A stretch of 64,000 nt of DNA, from positions 257,270,077 to 257,334,076 of the forward strand of contig CP136061.1 in NCBI GenBank assembly GCA_032622095.1, written 5' to 3'. The notes below the pieces were generated by a model. The model made no database searches, was not told the origin of the DNA, and saw nothing but the letters and a program-made list of their open reading frames with translations. Below, in pieces: positions 1 through 12,107 of this stretch (its first letter is position 1; every line of letters begins with the position of its first letter). The translations under genes were made by a program, and so were the position numbers. The stretch comes from Siphonodentalium dalli (taxonomy: Eukaryota; Mollusca; Scaphopoda; Gadilida; Siphonodentaliidae).

Positions 1-200
1 TTACAAATTTAATAATGTTTTCTTGTATTCTTTAACAATTTTATAATTTCACCCATACAGAGCCCCAGACAAACATGAGCAGACGACACTCTTCTATATG
101 CTTCTATATATGTGTGGGGCTCCATGCAGGGTAATGGATGCTTTTTATTTTATGTCCTAAAAATTGTAAGAAACATTTATTTAAAAAAAAAGGATAATGC

Positions 201-275
201 ATTATCTTATATACGCGAGGCGACCTATGGTCGACTCGCATATATAAGAGAATGCATTGGCGCAGGGTAAAAAAA
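201..275. repeat. Dispersed hairpin repeat (TATATAAGAGAATGCATTGGCRCAGG family), copy 1
   Basis: An imperfect palindrome (TATACGCGAGGC...TCGACTCGCATATATAAG) is followed by AGAATGCATTGGCGCAGGG. The same string, with small changes, recurs near 6.5-6.67 kb and at 37.55-37.62 kb, so it is a dispersed short hairpin family. A degenerate relative precedes it at about 90-130 (TTCTATATATGTGTGGGGC). Confidence 0.6.
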
Positions 276-1002
276 TCCCGACTAGGCTAGGATTTTGTAG
301 TTTTCAGGTTCTGATTTCAAAATTTTCTTCCACTGAACTAAGTGGTCCTGATTCCTCCCCGGTGGCAGTCAAAAACCGATAACCAATTTAAAACATCAAT
401 GCCTGAATTGCATGGAAATACATTTAAAAACCTCTTAGATGCTAGCATTTTGAAGTTTTCAGGCCATCAGTAATTGTTGACAATTAGCCAATTACAAAAC
501 TAAATCCCCACTACACGTAAGAAATCAGAGTATAGATAAACCTGGACGCAAAATACGCACAACTTGTCACAAGACAATTTGTTAGCGCAGTAAATGACGT
601 CGAATTACGGACACTTTCTATTCCAGAAAGGACCAAATCGCATTTTGTGGCATTAATTGAATGTCACATTGAAAGCATTATGATTAAAAGTTAATATAAA
701 GTACTTGATTACGAGTATTTCTTCACAACCGTACACGAATCCTGTGTAAATATAACGTAAAAATTATATCTCCCCTTAACGCTTGGGGTGGGGCAAGCAA
801 TGTCTGCGCCCAATCGCATTGTCACCGCACACGCTGCGATTAAAATCGTAAGTGGGGGAAATCGCAGGAGGAATCATCCAATGTGCATGCCCACGACAAT
901 ATCGTAGCCAAATCGTAGCAATCAAGCACTAACTAGTCTGTTTGATTTTACCAGGAAAATCGTGGCGTGACCTTGGCAACGCGCGCGATCGTAGCTGCCA
1001 CA

Positions 1003-2533
1003 TATGGAATCCTATTACGGCCACTTGCTAATGGCACAAAAAATGCGCCATTAGTAACGCGCCGAAAGCGCCGAAAGCGACAAAAAGTGCGCCGTAACGG
1101 TGCACTTTATGCGCCATTAGTACAATCGGCGCGGTGCGCCATTAGTGCGCCATTAGCGTTGTTTCGGCGCGCGCCGAAAGCACCGAAAGCGACAAAACAT
1201 GCGCCATTACGGTGCACTTTTTGTCGCTTTCGGCGCACCGCGCCGAAAGCGACAAAATATGCGCCATTAGTGCAATCGGCGCGGTGCGCCATTAGTGCAT
1301 TCGGCGCGGTGCGCCATTAGCGCGGTGCACCGAAAGCGACAAAATATGCGCCATTAGCGCATGTACAATTAAGTATGTGAAGAGGGGGCAGAGTGGGCAG
1401 CTGACCCAAGCTTCAGTTGAGGCCAGTCTAGATGCTAGGATTTGTGATTTTCTTGTACAGTTTTCAAAAACAATTCTCACACTGCGTTGAACAACAATGG
1501 TCAGCCCGGTGTGTCCTGGTCTCTTGTCCATAGCCGTGTGCATTTGTCTGGATTTAGACCACTAGATGTTAGGATATTAGGCATGAGCACTAAGGTGCAA
1601 GGGGGGGGGGGGATGCAAATGGAATTATGTAAAATTTGTGTTTTGTCTGATTCTGATTCAAGGAGGTGCAGTTGGAATTTCCCAAGGTGGACCCTCTAGC
1701 CACATCCCTGGGACCGTCTGATCGGATTGAGTACCTTTAACTACACACAAAGGAGGGACCAGGACCACACGGCCACAATAATTTTAAATCTGAATAATGA
1801 CAAATTATAGCATTTGGATGTCTATCTACAGCACAATTCAGCCCCTCCCTTTTAAAATTGATACATAGGCCTATACATTGTACATATGGCCATGCCCGAT
1901 CTGTGCAGGGGCGCCGGAAGCATCCGAGGGCAGGGGGCAGAGCCTACAAAAAGGGCACTTTTCTGCACAAAAAAAAGGGCATTTTCTCCGCAAACTCGGA
2001 AAAATAACCATAAATTCATTGTGGCAAAAATCCCTATTTTAAAGGTGTTTGTCGGTTTGTATGGCCGTTTTGTGACAAAAAAATTTATATTCCTTGTGAA
2101 ATTGGTGGTATTTGGAAAAAAAAAGTCACATTTTACTGTAAAAACATGAGATTAAACACACAAAAATCATTTTCTTTCTCCAGAAAAAGGGCAAGTCCTG
2201 CCCCCGCTCACCCCCTTGGTCAAGGGCAGGGGGTCAGTTGCCCCATCTGCCCCCTCTTCCGGCACCCCTGCTGGGGTGATCACATACTTAATTGTACATG
2301 CGCTAATGGCGCATATTTTGTCGCTTTCGGCGCACCGCGCTAATGGCGCACCGCGCCGAATGCACTAATGGCGCACCGCGCCGATTGCCGTAATGGCGCA
2401 TGTTTTGTCGCTTTCGGCGCGCGCCGAAACAACGCTAATGGCGCACATTTTGTCGCTTTCGGCGCATCGCGCCAAAAGCGACAAAAAGTGCGCCGAAAGC
2501 GCCATTAGCAAGTGGCCGTAATAGGATTCCATA
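1003..2533. mobile_element. 1.53-kb foldback element with GCGCCATTAG-rich TIRs, 6-bp TSD
   Basis: The left end TATGGAATCCTATTACGG is matched in reverse complement by the right end at 2533. GCCACA flanks both sides (997-1002 and 2534-2539). The arms (about 1003-1410 and 2225-2533) are built from shuffled GC-rich motifs such as GCGCCATTAG, CGCCGAAAGCG and GACAAAA, mixed in both orientations. The inverted pairing continues inward through a segment ending TGTACAATTAAGTATGTGA and a GGGGGCAG stretch. The central loop (about 1411-2225) has no gene; it includes a G-run near 1602. Short frames across the arms are repeat by-products. Confidence 0.8.
1714..1740. repeat. Solo right end of a TTAA-type MITE
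   Basis: CGGATTGAGTACCT followed by TTAA at 1737-1740 is identical to the right end of the complete element at 31902-32380. No matching left end was found nearby, so this looks like a fragment inside the loop of the 1003-2533 element. Confidence 0.5.
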
Positions 2534-2974
2534 GCCACATGACCACAGTCGCACTGGTCATGTTGTAAATACCACGAAAAGAAAACTTCTTGCACTTACA
2601 AAAACGAGGCTACATTGGTGGAGATGTGGCATGACATGGAGTGCAGGCCTATACCACATATCAGGCAAGGAGTAGAGGGCTGCCGCAATTCAACGTTCTT
2701 TATATGATACAACAGATGTCTATAATATCCGTTATTGCATTACTCTTTAAATATTCAGTTCAATAAATATGTTTCTGTGTTATAATATATCCGATAATAT
2801 ATGAAAAAATGCATACCTTATTATAATCTTTCGTCGTGACCGTGTTGTCGATGTCTATCTTCTGCAGCACACGAGATACAGGATATGTCGTCGGATAGTG
2901 AGTCAGACATAATGAACAAATGACTGATAATGACCACTCTAGAATAACCACCAATTTATATATATTCTTTATCA

Positions 2975-3027
2975 CAACAATGATAACCACACGCGTGGTT
3001 GTTTTTATTGTGAGTTATCATTGTGAA
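2975..3027. repeat. Short hairpin around ACACGCGTGGT
   Basis: ACAATGATAAC and GTTATCATTGT form outer arms, with an inner CCACACGCGTGG palindrome. It is a small stem-loop with no other context. Confidence 0.45.
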
Positions 3028-3485
3028 AACATTTAAATTTTGATCAGCGACCAGTTATCCTCAGATCAAAGCCTGGTGATTACAACTCGGTGATTACAGC
3101 TCAGTTAGTGATTAAGAATCATGACACCTTGATTATTTATCACTAACTAAAACAACACGCGCTGTGACCAAACAATTCACCGCACAGGCCCTAACCAATC
3201 ATAAAGGAAAGATATTAGGCATTGCTGCAAAAGATACAAATATTGACATTATAGACTCACCCAAGAGATAAATAAATGTACTAAGAATAATAAAATATTC
3301 ACTCATTCATTTTATGTAGATGTGTTTGAGGCCAATCAATATATTATTATTATTCAGTCTTTTTTGTCACTTAAATATGCAGCAAAAAATTACCTTATAA
3401 GGTCCAATTGTCTACAGTTAGTCAAACTACTGATATAACACCATAATATATACGTATATATTCGTAAAACATTAAATAAATTGTC

Positions 3486-3600
3486 TGGTACCAATCGTCT
3501 TCCCTGACTTGGTACCAAACGTCCAAACAAGACTGGTACCAATCGTCCCGTGGGTACGAAACGTCCAGGTACCAATCGTCCAAGGTACCAATCGTCTTGT
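3486..3600. repeat. Short GGTACCAATCGTC repeats
   Basis: Several irregular copies of GGTACCAATCGTC or GGTACCAAACGTCC in one orientation lie within about 115 bp; the GGTACC core is itself palindromic. Open frames across it (WYLGRLVPGRF-like) are repeat translation only. Confidence 0.7.
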
Positions 3601-5559
3601 TTCCCAGCTGAGCCTGTTGAGTTGACAGGTACAAAAATGTCAACAACAAAAAAAAATTCAATTTGAACTTTCAACATCAACTTGTTAGTTAGAACATTGA
3701 GATACATGCCATATGTATTTAGTTGCATAATGCGGAGAATGTGGTATAACATTTTGCTATCATGTGATCGATCACGTTGATAAAATCGTAGCTGCAAACA
3801 TCGCAGCACCGTAGCGTCTGCGGGCAAGCTACGATTTCTCCACCTACGATTTCCCCCACTTACGATTTTAATCGTAGCGTCTGCGGTGGCACTAGCGTCT
3901 GCGGTGGCACTTACAGTTTGATATCCATCGTGCGACGTCTATTCTATTTTTAGTCTATCGTCAAACTTCTCAATGCAGACTTGAACACAATTCAAGGCAA
4001 GAAGTTACTTGTGTTTAGTATGTAATATATTTTGTATAAATAAATAAATCAATCGTCATCGACATTTGACCTCTGAGGCAAAGATACGGAGAATGATGAG
4101 GTTTGCCGAATACAACGACTGAGAAAAAGAATGAAGAAGAGAAAAGTCGCGAAAAAATCACGTGACTGAAAGTAAGCGCAGCCGGAAGTCTTTCATCTTT
4201 GGTAGGCAGTTGTTACCGGCCGGCTAAGGAAGGTTCGATTGTTGACCTTGACATGACATGACCTTTCGTGACGGAAGTAAAATTTATATTTCGCGCATGC
4301 GCTATGTGCAATTTTTCGTACTTGCGTAAAATTAAGCAAACAAAGTTTTTCATCTTGCTGAATTCAAACTTAATTGATTAGAACACGTATTTGAATATGA
4401 TTATCAGAGTTTACCGAAATAGAATGTGGTATTGCGTGGGAACGTTACATCCTTCCATATGAATTCAACGACTATTGGCTGATGAACTGGTTAAAAATTC
4501 GATTTGAATCGAAGTTCGAGTGACAGTGACGATGACCGTGAATCGTGATATTGACATTCACATTGTTGTTGACATTTTTTATTGAATTTTGTTAGCGGCA
4601 ACACTCGGGTCTCAACGAGAGAAATTGAGCAACCTTGTACATCAGCGAACATTCTCACAAGAAGAAAACCACAGTGTTCACAAGTGATCTAATCATTCTA
4701 ATGTTTTCAAATGCAAGTGACTACTGGAACACAACAACAACAACAACACTCAAGTCTCAACACGTCAACAGTGTGTATAGCAACACCAACAGAATGAAAA
4801 TGTACCAACTACACTGTGGAATTTGACAATACTATTATAAATAAGATTTGGACTGCATTGGTCTTAACTTAAGTCAAGCTGGAGTACATATTCAATTGCA
4901 ATGGAATTATGGGTGTACAAGTGCCAAAAGACTCAATAGTTTATTTACAGTTACTAGTACTACCACTACTGCCTGATGAATAAATCCAGTGATTTTCAGT
5001 TCTATTTCATCATTGGAAAAGATGCAACACCATTCACTCAGCTTCAACAAATACGAGTTCCACTGTTGAGAATGAACGTCACCATGGACTGTCAAAATGA
5101 AACATCAGACTGACCAAATTCTTCAATTGTTGAATAAATCATCATGTACTACATGTTATATGATATGATGTAGTAGATATCCATATAAATGAATAATTTC
5201 TTCTTTGACTGCCACCCCATAAAATAAATCCAGCATAACCTTGGAGACCGACACGGAGCATACATATTACATATATAAATTCAAAAGAGAAGGTTTAAAC
5301 ATGTATATTGAGAGTCCCAACACACTAACCATGCAGTAACCAGATATGTTTTATACTATAATTACTACAGTAAAAGTAAAACAATTTTGGGAAACAAATT
5401 TACAATTTCTTCTGTACTTTAATTTGAAGCATTTCACTGTTCAGGCTCTAACTTGAACCTGGTAATTGTTTGCTTATATCATGTAGCAAGGATTAATTAG
5501 ACAAATAAATTCACAAGGAGTAGATATATATTCCAACTATATATGCATCAGATAAAATG

Positions 5560-6245
5560 ATTTAAGCGTTGCACCGGGTAAAGAATGAGTAATTTATTAG
5601 GGCCCCTTCAAGTCATTTCAATTAATTATCACATGAGGTAAACATCACCCATTGCTTCACAATAAACAAAGTTACCACAATCTTATAAGGTGATAACAGA
5701 TGCTCTTTATTGCTATAAATTATATTTGTGCGTTTTTAAGTCATCTGATGTTAATGGCACTTATCCCATGACACTCCCCATGTCAAATTACCCACACATT
5801 TCCTGAGCTGATAATAAATGCTCTTCATTGATCATATATGTTAAGATAATTTATTAGTCCCCCTTTAAGTCACATGAGGTGAAAGCGCCTAGCCCATGGT
5901 CAGGTGACCCCTGTGTACCAATTTTCATACATATCGTCAAAGCTGATAACGAATGCTCTTTATTTTATCTATATGATATAGAACTCTCTCTTTATTGTTC
6001 ATCACATATGATAATATAATTTTAAAGTTTGCCTTTAGGGTCAATGGCACCTATGCAATGGTAATCCTGGGTCAATTTATCCCTACACACCGTACCAATT
6101 TCAAGTGACCAGGGTCCAACTAGTTTGGGTTTGTCATTAATTATTTAATTAAAATTATTTATTGGTGCCCCTTTAAGTTGTCTGAGGTCAATGCCACTTA
6201 TCCTATGACACTCAATTTGCCCATGTGTACCAATTTTCATCAACT
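5560..6245. repeat. Degenerate direct repeats (about 140-180 bp) with CTCTTTATT and TTTAAGTC motifs
   Basis: Four to five diverged copies share this order: GATAAnnAATGCTCTTTATT, TTATTAGTSCCCCTTTAAGTC, TGAGGTCAATGGCACTTATCC, ATGACACTC, then CCAATTTTCAT. An inverted relative lies at about 7095-7270 (TCATGGGATAG...GACCTCAGATGACTTAAAG). This is probably an old intergenic repeat; no coding content. Confidence 0.6.
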
Positions 6246-6485
6246 CCTCTAGCCAAAATATATATAAATATTTGTGTATGTGAATTTTTTTTCCATGGTG
6301 GGGGGAGGGGGAGATATACAGAGTTGGGAAAGAAAACCAGGGGCAGATGACGTGGTACGTGTACCAGCCAATCTTGATACAGAGAATATCAGAAGGCATC
6401 TTTGTTGAAGACTTATAATCAGTTTTGTCCATATTTTGCCAAGATAAATTATATTAACCCGCTTGCAGCATTAAAGATCCTGTGC

Positions 6486-6675
6486 CAGTGCATTCTCTTA
6501 TATATGTGTCTCCCATAGGGAGAATGCACTGGTTTACAAGGTTGAGGTAAATATTGTTAGGTCAAGGTATGCTCTCATATATGTGAGGATCCCTATGGGA
6601 GACTCATATATAAGAAAATGCACTGGCACAGGATCTTTATATATGTAAGAGAATGCATTGGCACAGGGTTTTTCA
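6486..6675. repeat. Dispersed hairpin repeat family, clustered copies
   Basis: Three partial copies lie close together: CATTCTCTTATATATGTG at about 6491, a fuller hairpin at about 6568-6642 (ATATATGTGAGGATCCC...GGGAGACTCATATATAAG), and TATATGTAAGAGAATGCATT at 6640-6670 followed by GGCACAGGGTTTTTC. The downstream CAAAATTTCAAGAAGCCCC is shared with the 37.6-kb copy. Confidence 0.6.
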
Positions 6676-8918
6676 CAAAATTTCAAGAAGCCCCAATCAT
6701 GGAATGGTTAATTATAAATGACCATATTGGCTCAATATTGGGAATATAATAGCAAATTTAAATAGCAAAATTGTTATTTTGTACATACATGTATATGTTT
6801 CACTGGTGTCCAAACTAGACTGAATTTTAAGGTAAATAATGTGAATGACTTGTTCATTTTCAGTAAATAGTACTTAATACTCCATTGGAATTAACCCTTT
6901 TATAACTAAACAATGTGGTGAATTGGTGATAGGGGTGGGGTTTATCCAATAGATACCACAACCCAATTTTTTTAACAGTTGGGAATTTCATACCTGGTAT
7001 ATTTCAAACTAACTATAAGTCGAAAATTTTCTGATATTAATTTTGCATTTATACTATGGGGACTAAATTTTTTTTTTTCTTAGTAAAAAAACCCATACAT
7101 GTAGATGATCAATGAAGAGCGCTTGTTATTAGCTCAGAAGATATGTGGGATAATTTGTGCATACAGAGATAAATTGACATAGGGAGTGTCATGGGATAGT
7201 TGATATTGACCTCAGATGACTTAAAGAGGCACTAATAATTACAAATAAAGAGCGTTTATTGTCATCTTAAAGAAAGAAACTGTGGGAATGTGCCAAATTC
7301 TACATATTCTGGTAAAGTATTTTAAAAGCAAGAGCAAAATTAAATAATTCAAATCCATATGCTCTACTTTTCTCATATTAACATTATATATACTAGATTG
7401 AACAAAGTGTTAAAAAATTACACAAAAAATTGAAGAAAATTAATCTCCAGAAAAAGTTTTCTCGAACACTATCTTTTAATTGAATTAAATATTAGTGTCT
7501 TTTTAAAGATATCTGCGCCTTTCTTGTGATACTCCCAGTGTCAACATGAATCCATTTTTTTAAATATTATTTCAGGGCTTTCTTGTGAGACATATTTTAA
7601 GGTCACAACCTGTTATTTCTTCAACAAATGCCAAACATTGATTTTGATAATAGACACAAATTTTCACTTTGGCCAAGGGCTTAGGTCCAATCTTGCTGAA
7701 TCTTAAATACATGGAAATATCTAGTTCTGGGTTAAATAGCTTTGATAATAGTGCAAGGATGGATACCTTAAAGGTATACATTTTTGTTCTGGTTATTGTT
7801 CGAATTTTAAAAAGATTAGATTATTTTTCACCATATAATGTATTTCCATGACAAATATTTAGCACAAATGTTAATGCATATGGAATTATGGATTTCTATG
7901 TACTTCATCCTTTTTTCTCTGCACTATTCCTAATTTGTGGAACAGTTATTTGAATCTGTGATAGTGCTAAACCTATATAATATCCATGCACAAGTCAACT
8001 GTGTATGGCTTGACTGGAGGCCCAAGTGGCAGTTTTTTCTCTATTGGTGTTGGGGAAACGATGGATGTCCTGTGCATAAATTTAATAATTAGGTGTCACT
8101 TGAGTAAATAGGTGGTTGTTATATTATATTATCTTATTGTTCTTTGTCTTGTGAATTAATATGGATAATCTTCAAAATGAGATCTTAGCCCACCAAATGT
8201 GCTTATAGTTGGTACAATGATCCAGCTTAATATCATGAATATCCATGCTTTTGACCAGCAAGGGCCATCGTGGTAAACATACAGTTAGATTAGGTGAATA
8301 GCCACTGGGTCTATACCTGTATGGTGATTTTTATAGGATTTTGCCTACTGCAGTGGTAATGTAACAGTATGCTGTGGGGCAGATGTTGGATTAAATCAGC
8401 CAAGTTATACACCTCTTTGTTCAGGAAGAAATACTATATACATATAAAATTCCCTGGATCTGTATTTGTGAAGAAATCTTGAAAGTCTAGTGCATTTATG
8501 AGAACAAATGGCAAACCCAGAGTAACATGTCATCTCCCCTGGATATTCCCCCACCCTGGACATTTCCCTCCTGGATATCATCCCACCCCACCTATAAATA
8601 ACAAAATTGACTCCTTTTATATTGTTTGATCCTGAATTGGCCAGAAAAAATACTTTTTGAGATTTAATTATATTTTTTTTATATATTTTATATATATTTT
8701 TTTTCCAAGTGAGAATTTTTTTTTACTCTGACAGTGATTACTGATATTGTTTTATCCTGAAATGGCCAGCAAAATGTTTTTGATATGAATATTGATTTTA
8801 GAGTTATCCCTTCAACCCTGTTTGACCAGGTGTTTATGCCAACTTTATGGGCCACATATTATTACACATCTCGAGAAAGAAATAACAAACTTAAAAAATT
8901 TATATCTGTGCACTCTGA

Positions 8919-9001
8919 ACTTTGATGGGTGGGATCCTCAACTTGAATCAAATATTTATTACCCCCCCCCCCCCCCAAAGCCAAAGAAATAGTAATTTAG
9001 G
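8919..9001. repeat. Fragment of the TTAA-MITE family (arm)
   Basis: TTGATGGGTGGGATCCTCAA, AATCAAATATTTATTACC, a C-run, then AAAGCCAAAGAAATAGTAAT match the right arm of the element at 31902-32380 (about 32249-32310). Ends are missing. Confidence 0.5.
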
Positions 9002-10312
9002 AGCTACTGATAGGAATGAGTATCAATAAAAGCATTCACACTAGCTAGTCAATTTAACTACACGTAGTGTAAATATTGCATCCTGCATGCATGGATAATC
9101 CCCAAGGCCAAACCCAACTACTTGTCCCACTATTGTCCCCAAAGTAGACACCATGAATAATTGATTTAATAACTTGATGTTTTCTATTGTTTTCCCTTAA
9201 GTTAATAACAATAACACAACAAAACTTATAAAATGAGTCTACAGTAATGTTCTATATAATCAACCTCTAAACCACAGCAGAATTTGGAGAATTTGGCTGA
9301 AGGGGTCACTCTCACCAAAAAAAGTGCTGAAGGGTACACAGGGTTTGAAAATGTGCTGAAGGGTACACAGGATTTGTGATCGGCACGAACACCATTACTT
9401 AAATTGTGTTTATGAAAGTCTGGCGCCCATTAGCAGTTTGTTTTCAGTACATTTTAATATTCATTGGAACAGAAACAATTATTCTCTAACAGAAATCATG
9501 GCAGATACGCAAACTGAATGCCTTTAGAACAATATTTCTAACAATAATTATCACTGCTAGACAATTTTGTTGTTGGTGGAATTCACATCATGAAAAAAAA
9601 AATGTTTTGAGTGACGGTGAATGATATATAAACACGTCTGGTGAACTTTAATTAATGCAGGGTGGGTTGAAAATCTTCAAGACTGAACTCAACTATTGAA
9701 CATAGTGAAGATAACCACAACCGACTATTTTCAACAACTGACATTAGGCCTATGACTTAAATTTAAATTTTGTGTCAATGCTGAACCTGACCGGATTGAC
9801 AACATTGGAAAAATAACATTTCTACATTTAAGTTATTTTTAACAAAACCAACTATGGTGCATTGAGAGGGGTGGGGTTGGTGACCGACATTTGGGGCTTC
9901 TTATTAATCTTAAAGTAATATCCCCCGCCCCCAAAAAATGGAATTAATTTGGATTGAAATAAATTTAATCATACTGTTATTAATATTCTATACTAGACCA
10001 CTAGTAATATTATAATTTCAACAATTAGAGTCTGGATTTGTACTGTTCCTTTCACAGTGTCAGATTAACAATGTCAATGCTGGTTAGCTGCTGCTGGTGT
10101 GTACATTCACTTTGTGAATGTGATGACTGATGTTGTGTTGCAGCGTTCTAACTTCTATCTTCATGAATCATGGACTTTGCGGTAGTCTGGGAGAGAATTG
10201 TTGACTCTTAACTTAACTAGTCATGAATTAACAGAATTTCATAATCCCACACTCAGGACATTGCCAGACTCTGTGAGTGTGACTCACTGACTCGGTGTAA
10301 CTTTGACCACAG

Positions 10313-10450
10313 TTACTGGACATAAAGTCCCAAAAAATAAGGTTTTAATCGAGTTTAGAAATCGGTATCCTTATAACGAAGTAGTTAATATAAGGATACC
10401 GATTTCTAAACTCGATTAAAACCTTATTTTTGGGACTTTATGTCCAGTAA
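10313..10450. repeat. Near-perfect 62-bp-arm hairpin (MITE-like)
   Basis: Bases 10313-10375 and 10389-10450 are reverse complements except for one extra A in a homopolymer, with a 13-nt loop (ACGAAGTAGTTAA). The ends read TTACTGGACATAAAG and CTTTATGTCCAGTAA, so a TA duplication (Tc1/mariner-type MITE) is possible. The near-perfect stem implies a recent origin or gene-conversion upkeep. Confidence 0.8.
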
Positions 10451-10891
10451 GTTGAGTAACTGTGCTTTGACTGACTCTGACTCTGAGAGTGAGACGAGGC
10501 ACAACAGTCAACACTTTCAGTTGTAAGCACATCGGTTCCATCCCGTTTTGCAACGTACGCAATAAGGAGAATCCCGTACAGAAAAGTTATCCCACTTTTC
10601 AAGTTCGGTAACCCTAAACATAATAAATACTCCACCGGTGAATGTGGCGCTTTATTCTTCCCTCAGTTTGCTTGGCGGTAATTGTGAGATTGGTTTACGA
10701 TTGTACATCACATTTTTGATCTTTCTAGATCATATTTTGTTATTTTGTTTACTGTTCTTCCCTCACTAAAACCCCCAGAAACAGTCGAATGGTACTCGAT
10801 TGGAATCGGTAAATCTCCACTGTATAAGATCCCAGATACAGGAGGGATAACTCCAAATTCACACAACGCAACACATACCTAAGTATTTTAA

Positions 10892-11387
10892 AGGTACGGT
10901 TGGCCTTGGCTGTGGGTATCCTGTGAAAATATTTCCAACCGTCAAAAACCGCCACAAACGGAAAGAACATCAAAATGTAGACAGACTTTGTCCGTATACA
11001 AATAAGAAATATCGCATAAACATTATGTTATTGTCATATGGTTGACCATTGTTATGTAAACAAAAGCATAACAAGTTACTTTTCTGATGTTTGTTTATAT
11101 TATGATGGTAAACATAAAGAGCGTTCTTTGTGGATGAATTCCTGATATGGAACTAATAAAGAGCGTTTATGCCATTTGTGTGTGATTAGTCAGTAGCATT
11201 GTGCTGTCTTCTGTAACACAATCAGGCTCTTGCTTAGGTAAAATATAGTAGGTCTTTATGATAACATGCTGTTTACGCGATGGTCATGGTATATATGAAC
11301 GAAACTGTATGCGTTTTACTGTTTTTTTCTGTTTACGGTGATTGGAACAAATATGAATTTTTTCGACAACTAAGGCCTCACGTGCCT
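10892..11387. mobile_element. 496-bp TTAA-flanked DNA element
   Basis: TTAA lies on both sides (10888-10891 and 11388-11391). The ends AGGTACGGTTGGCCTTGG and, inverted, AGGCACGTGAGGCCTTAG form imperfect TIRs. The opposite arm of the palindrome carries the uninterrupted site with a single TTAA at about 12950 (minus-strand reading CCTAAGTATTTTAACCG), so the insertion and its boundaries are confirmed internally. TTAA targets are used by piggyBac and Kolobok-type transposases. No coding frame is present. Confidence 0.85.
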
Positions 11388-11693
11388 TTAACCGTATAAA
11401 CTAGGTTTTAAATATTTATTTTAACTTTTATCAATGTGAAAAAAGAGGGATATCCTGAACACAACAGAAAAGAACTTAATGTTAATTTTCGTTAGAATAA
11501 CGTTGCGTTATTCTCTGGGGGAAATCAGTCAGAATTTACTGACGAACACCACGACATACCAAAACTATTTTAGAGTTGGGTTCATAAAAACTGTGTTCTA
11601 GGGCGCTATTTGAGTATGATGTTGTAGCGTAACTGCCGTTTATATCGAGTCCGAAATGTGCGTAGTTAGTTTTTTCGTGACTTTAATTATTTG

Positions 11694-12107
11694 TATATAG
11701 GAGAAAAAGCACAGTAGCAATGTTATATTTTTATGCCTCAGAAACATGCCGAGCATTGCCCTTTGAACATGCTTTGGACTATACAACACACCAGGCGCCT
11801 ATTTTTAGAAGCAAATTTGATTTTTGAGATAGTGCACCGTCTCAAAAATCAAATTTTAAAGGGCAATGCTCGGCATGTTTCGGAGGCATAAAAATACTGT
11901 GCTATATATCTCCTATATATATACTATAGAGACCTTAAAATGTGCATATAGTGTACGTCCTAAGTGCGACGTCGGAATACAGCGGCCATTCGAGCTTCCT
12001 TTTTTGGGGTTGCATCGGTGGCCGTGTGGTATTGACGTCGGACTTTGAGTCGCAAGGCGCGCTCGCCGTCGGGCCGGGGTTCGTATCCCACCAAATCCAA
12101 TTTTTTT
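11694..12107 (+). mobile_element. 414-bp composite insertion: long hairpin joined to a tRNA-like sequence, 11-bp TSD
   Basis: The direct repeat TTAATTATTTG flanks the insert (11683-11693 and 12108-12118). The empty site is preserved in the right palindrome arm near 12630 (AATAATTAAAG in that orientation). The first ~240 bp (11694-11932) fold back on themselves: TATATAGGAG...GAGCATTGCCCTTT pairs with AAAGGGCAATGCTCGGCATG...CTCCTATATA, with an inner AATTTGATTTTTGAGA pair. The last ~100 bp are tRNA-like (12012-12098) and end in a T-run. The 11-bp TSD suggests LINE-type retrotransposition, so this may be an unusual SINE. Confidence 0.7.
12012..12098 (+). repeat. tRNA-derived sequence with Pol III A and B boxes
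   Basis: TGGCCGTGTGG (12019-12029) resembles the A box. GGTTCGTATCC (12079-12088 region) resembles the B box, at a spacing that fits a long-variable-arm (Ser/Leu-type) tRNA. A T-run (12100-12109) follows and could act as a Pol III terminator. The acceptor and T stems do not pair properly and no clean anticodon stem forms, so this is not a functional tRNA gene. Confidence 0.6.

Larger units (their letters stand above)
815..3897. repeat. Inverted repeat pair enclosing the 1003-2533 element
   Basis: Bases 832-864 and 3847-3879 are reverse complements over 33 bp with one mismatch (core AATCGTAAGTGGGGGAAATC). Weaker pairing continues outward (GCGTSTGCGGTG) and inward (ATCGTAGC motifs). This suggests an older foldback element of about 3.1 kb into which the 1003-2533 element was inserted. 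The intervening sequence (2540-3840) contains no gene I can support. No TSD was resolved. Confidence 0.5.

Noticed and set aside
967-1320. 117-codon frame rich in RRKRRKRQK and APL motifs
   Set aside because: Low-complexity translation of the GCGCCATTAG/CGAAAGCGACAAAA arm; the reverse strand is equally open.
12012-12098. Functional tRNA gene
   Set aside because: Box A and B are recognisable but the acceptor, anticodon and T stems do not pair, and it lies inside a mobile insertion.
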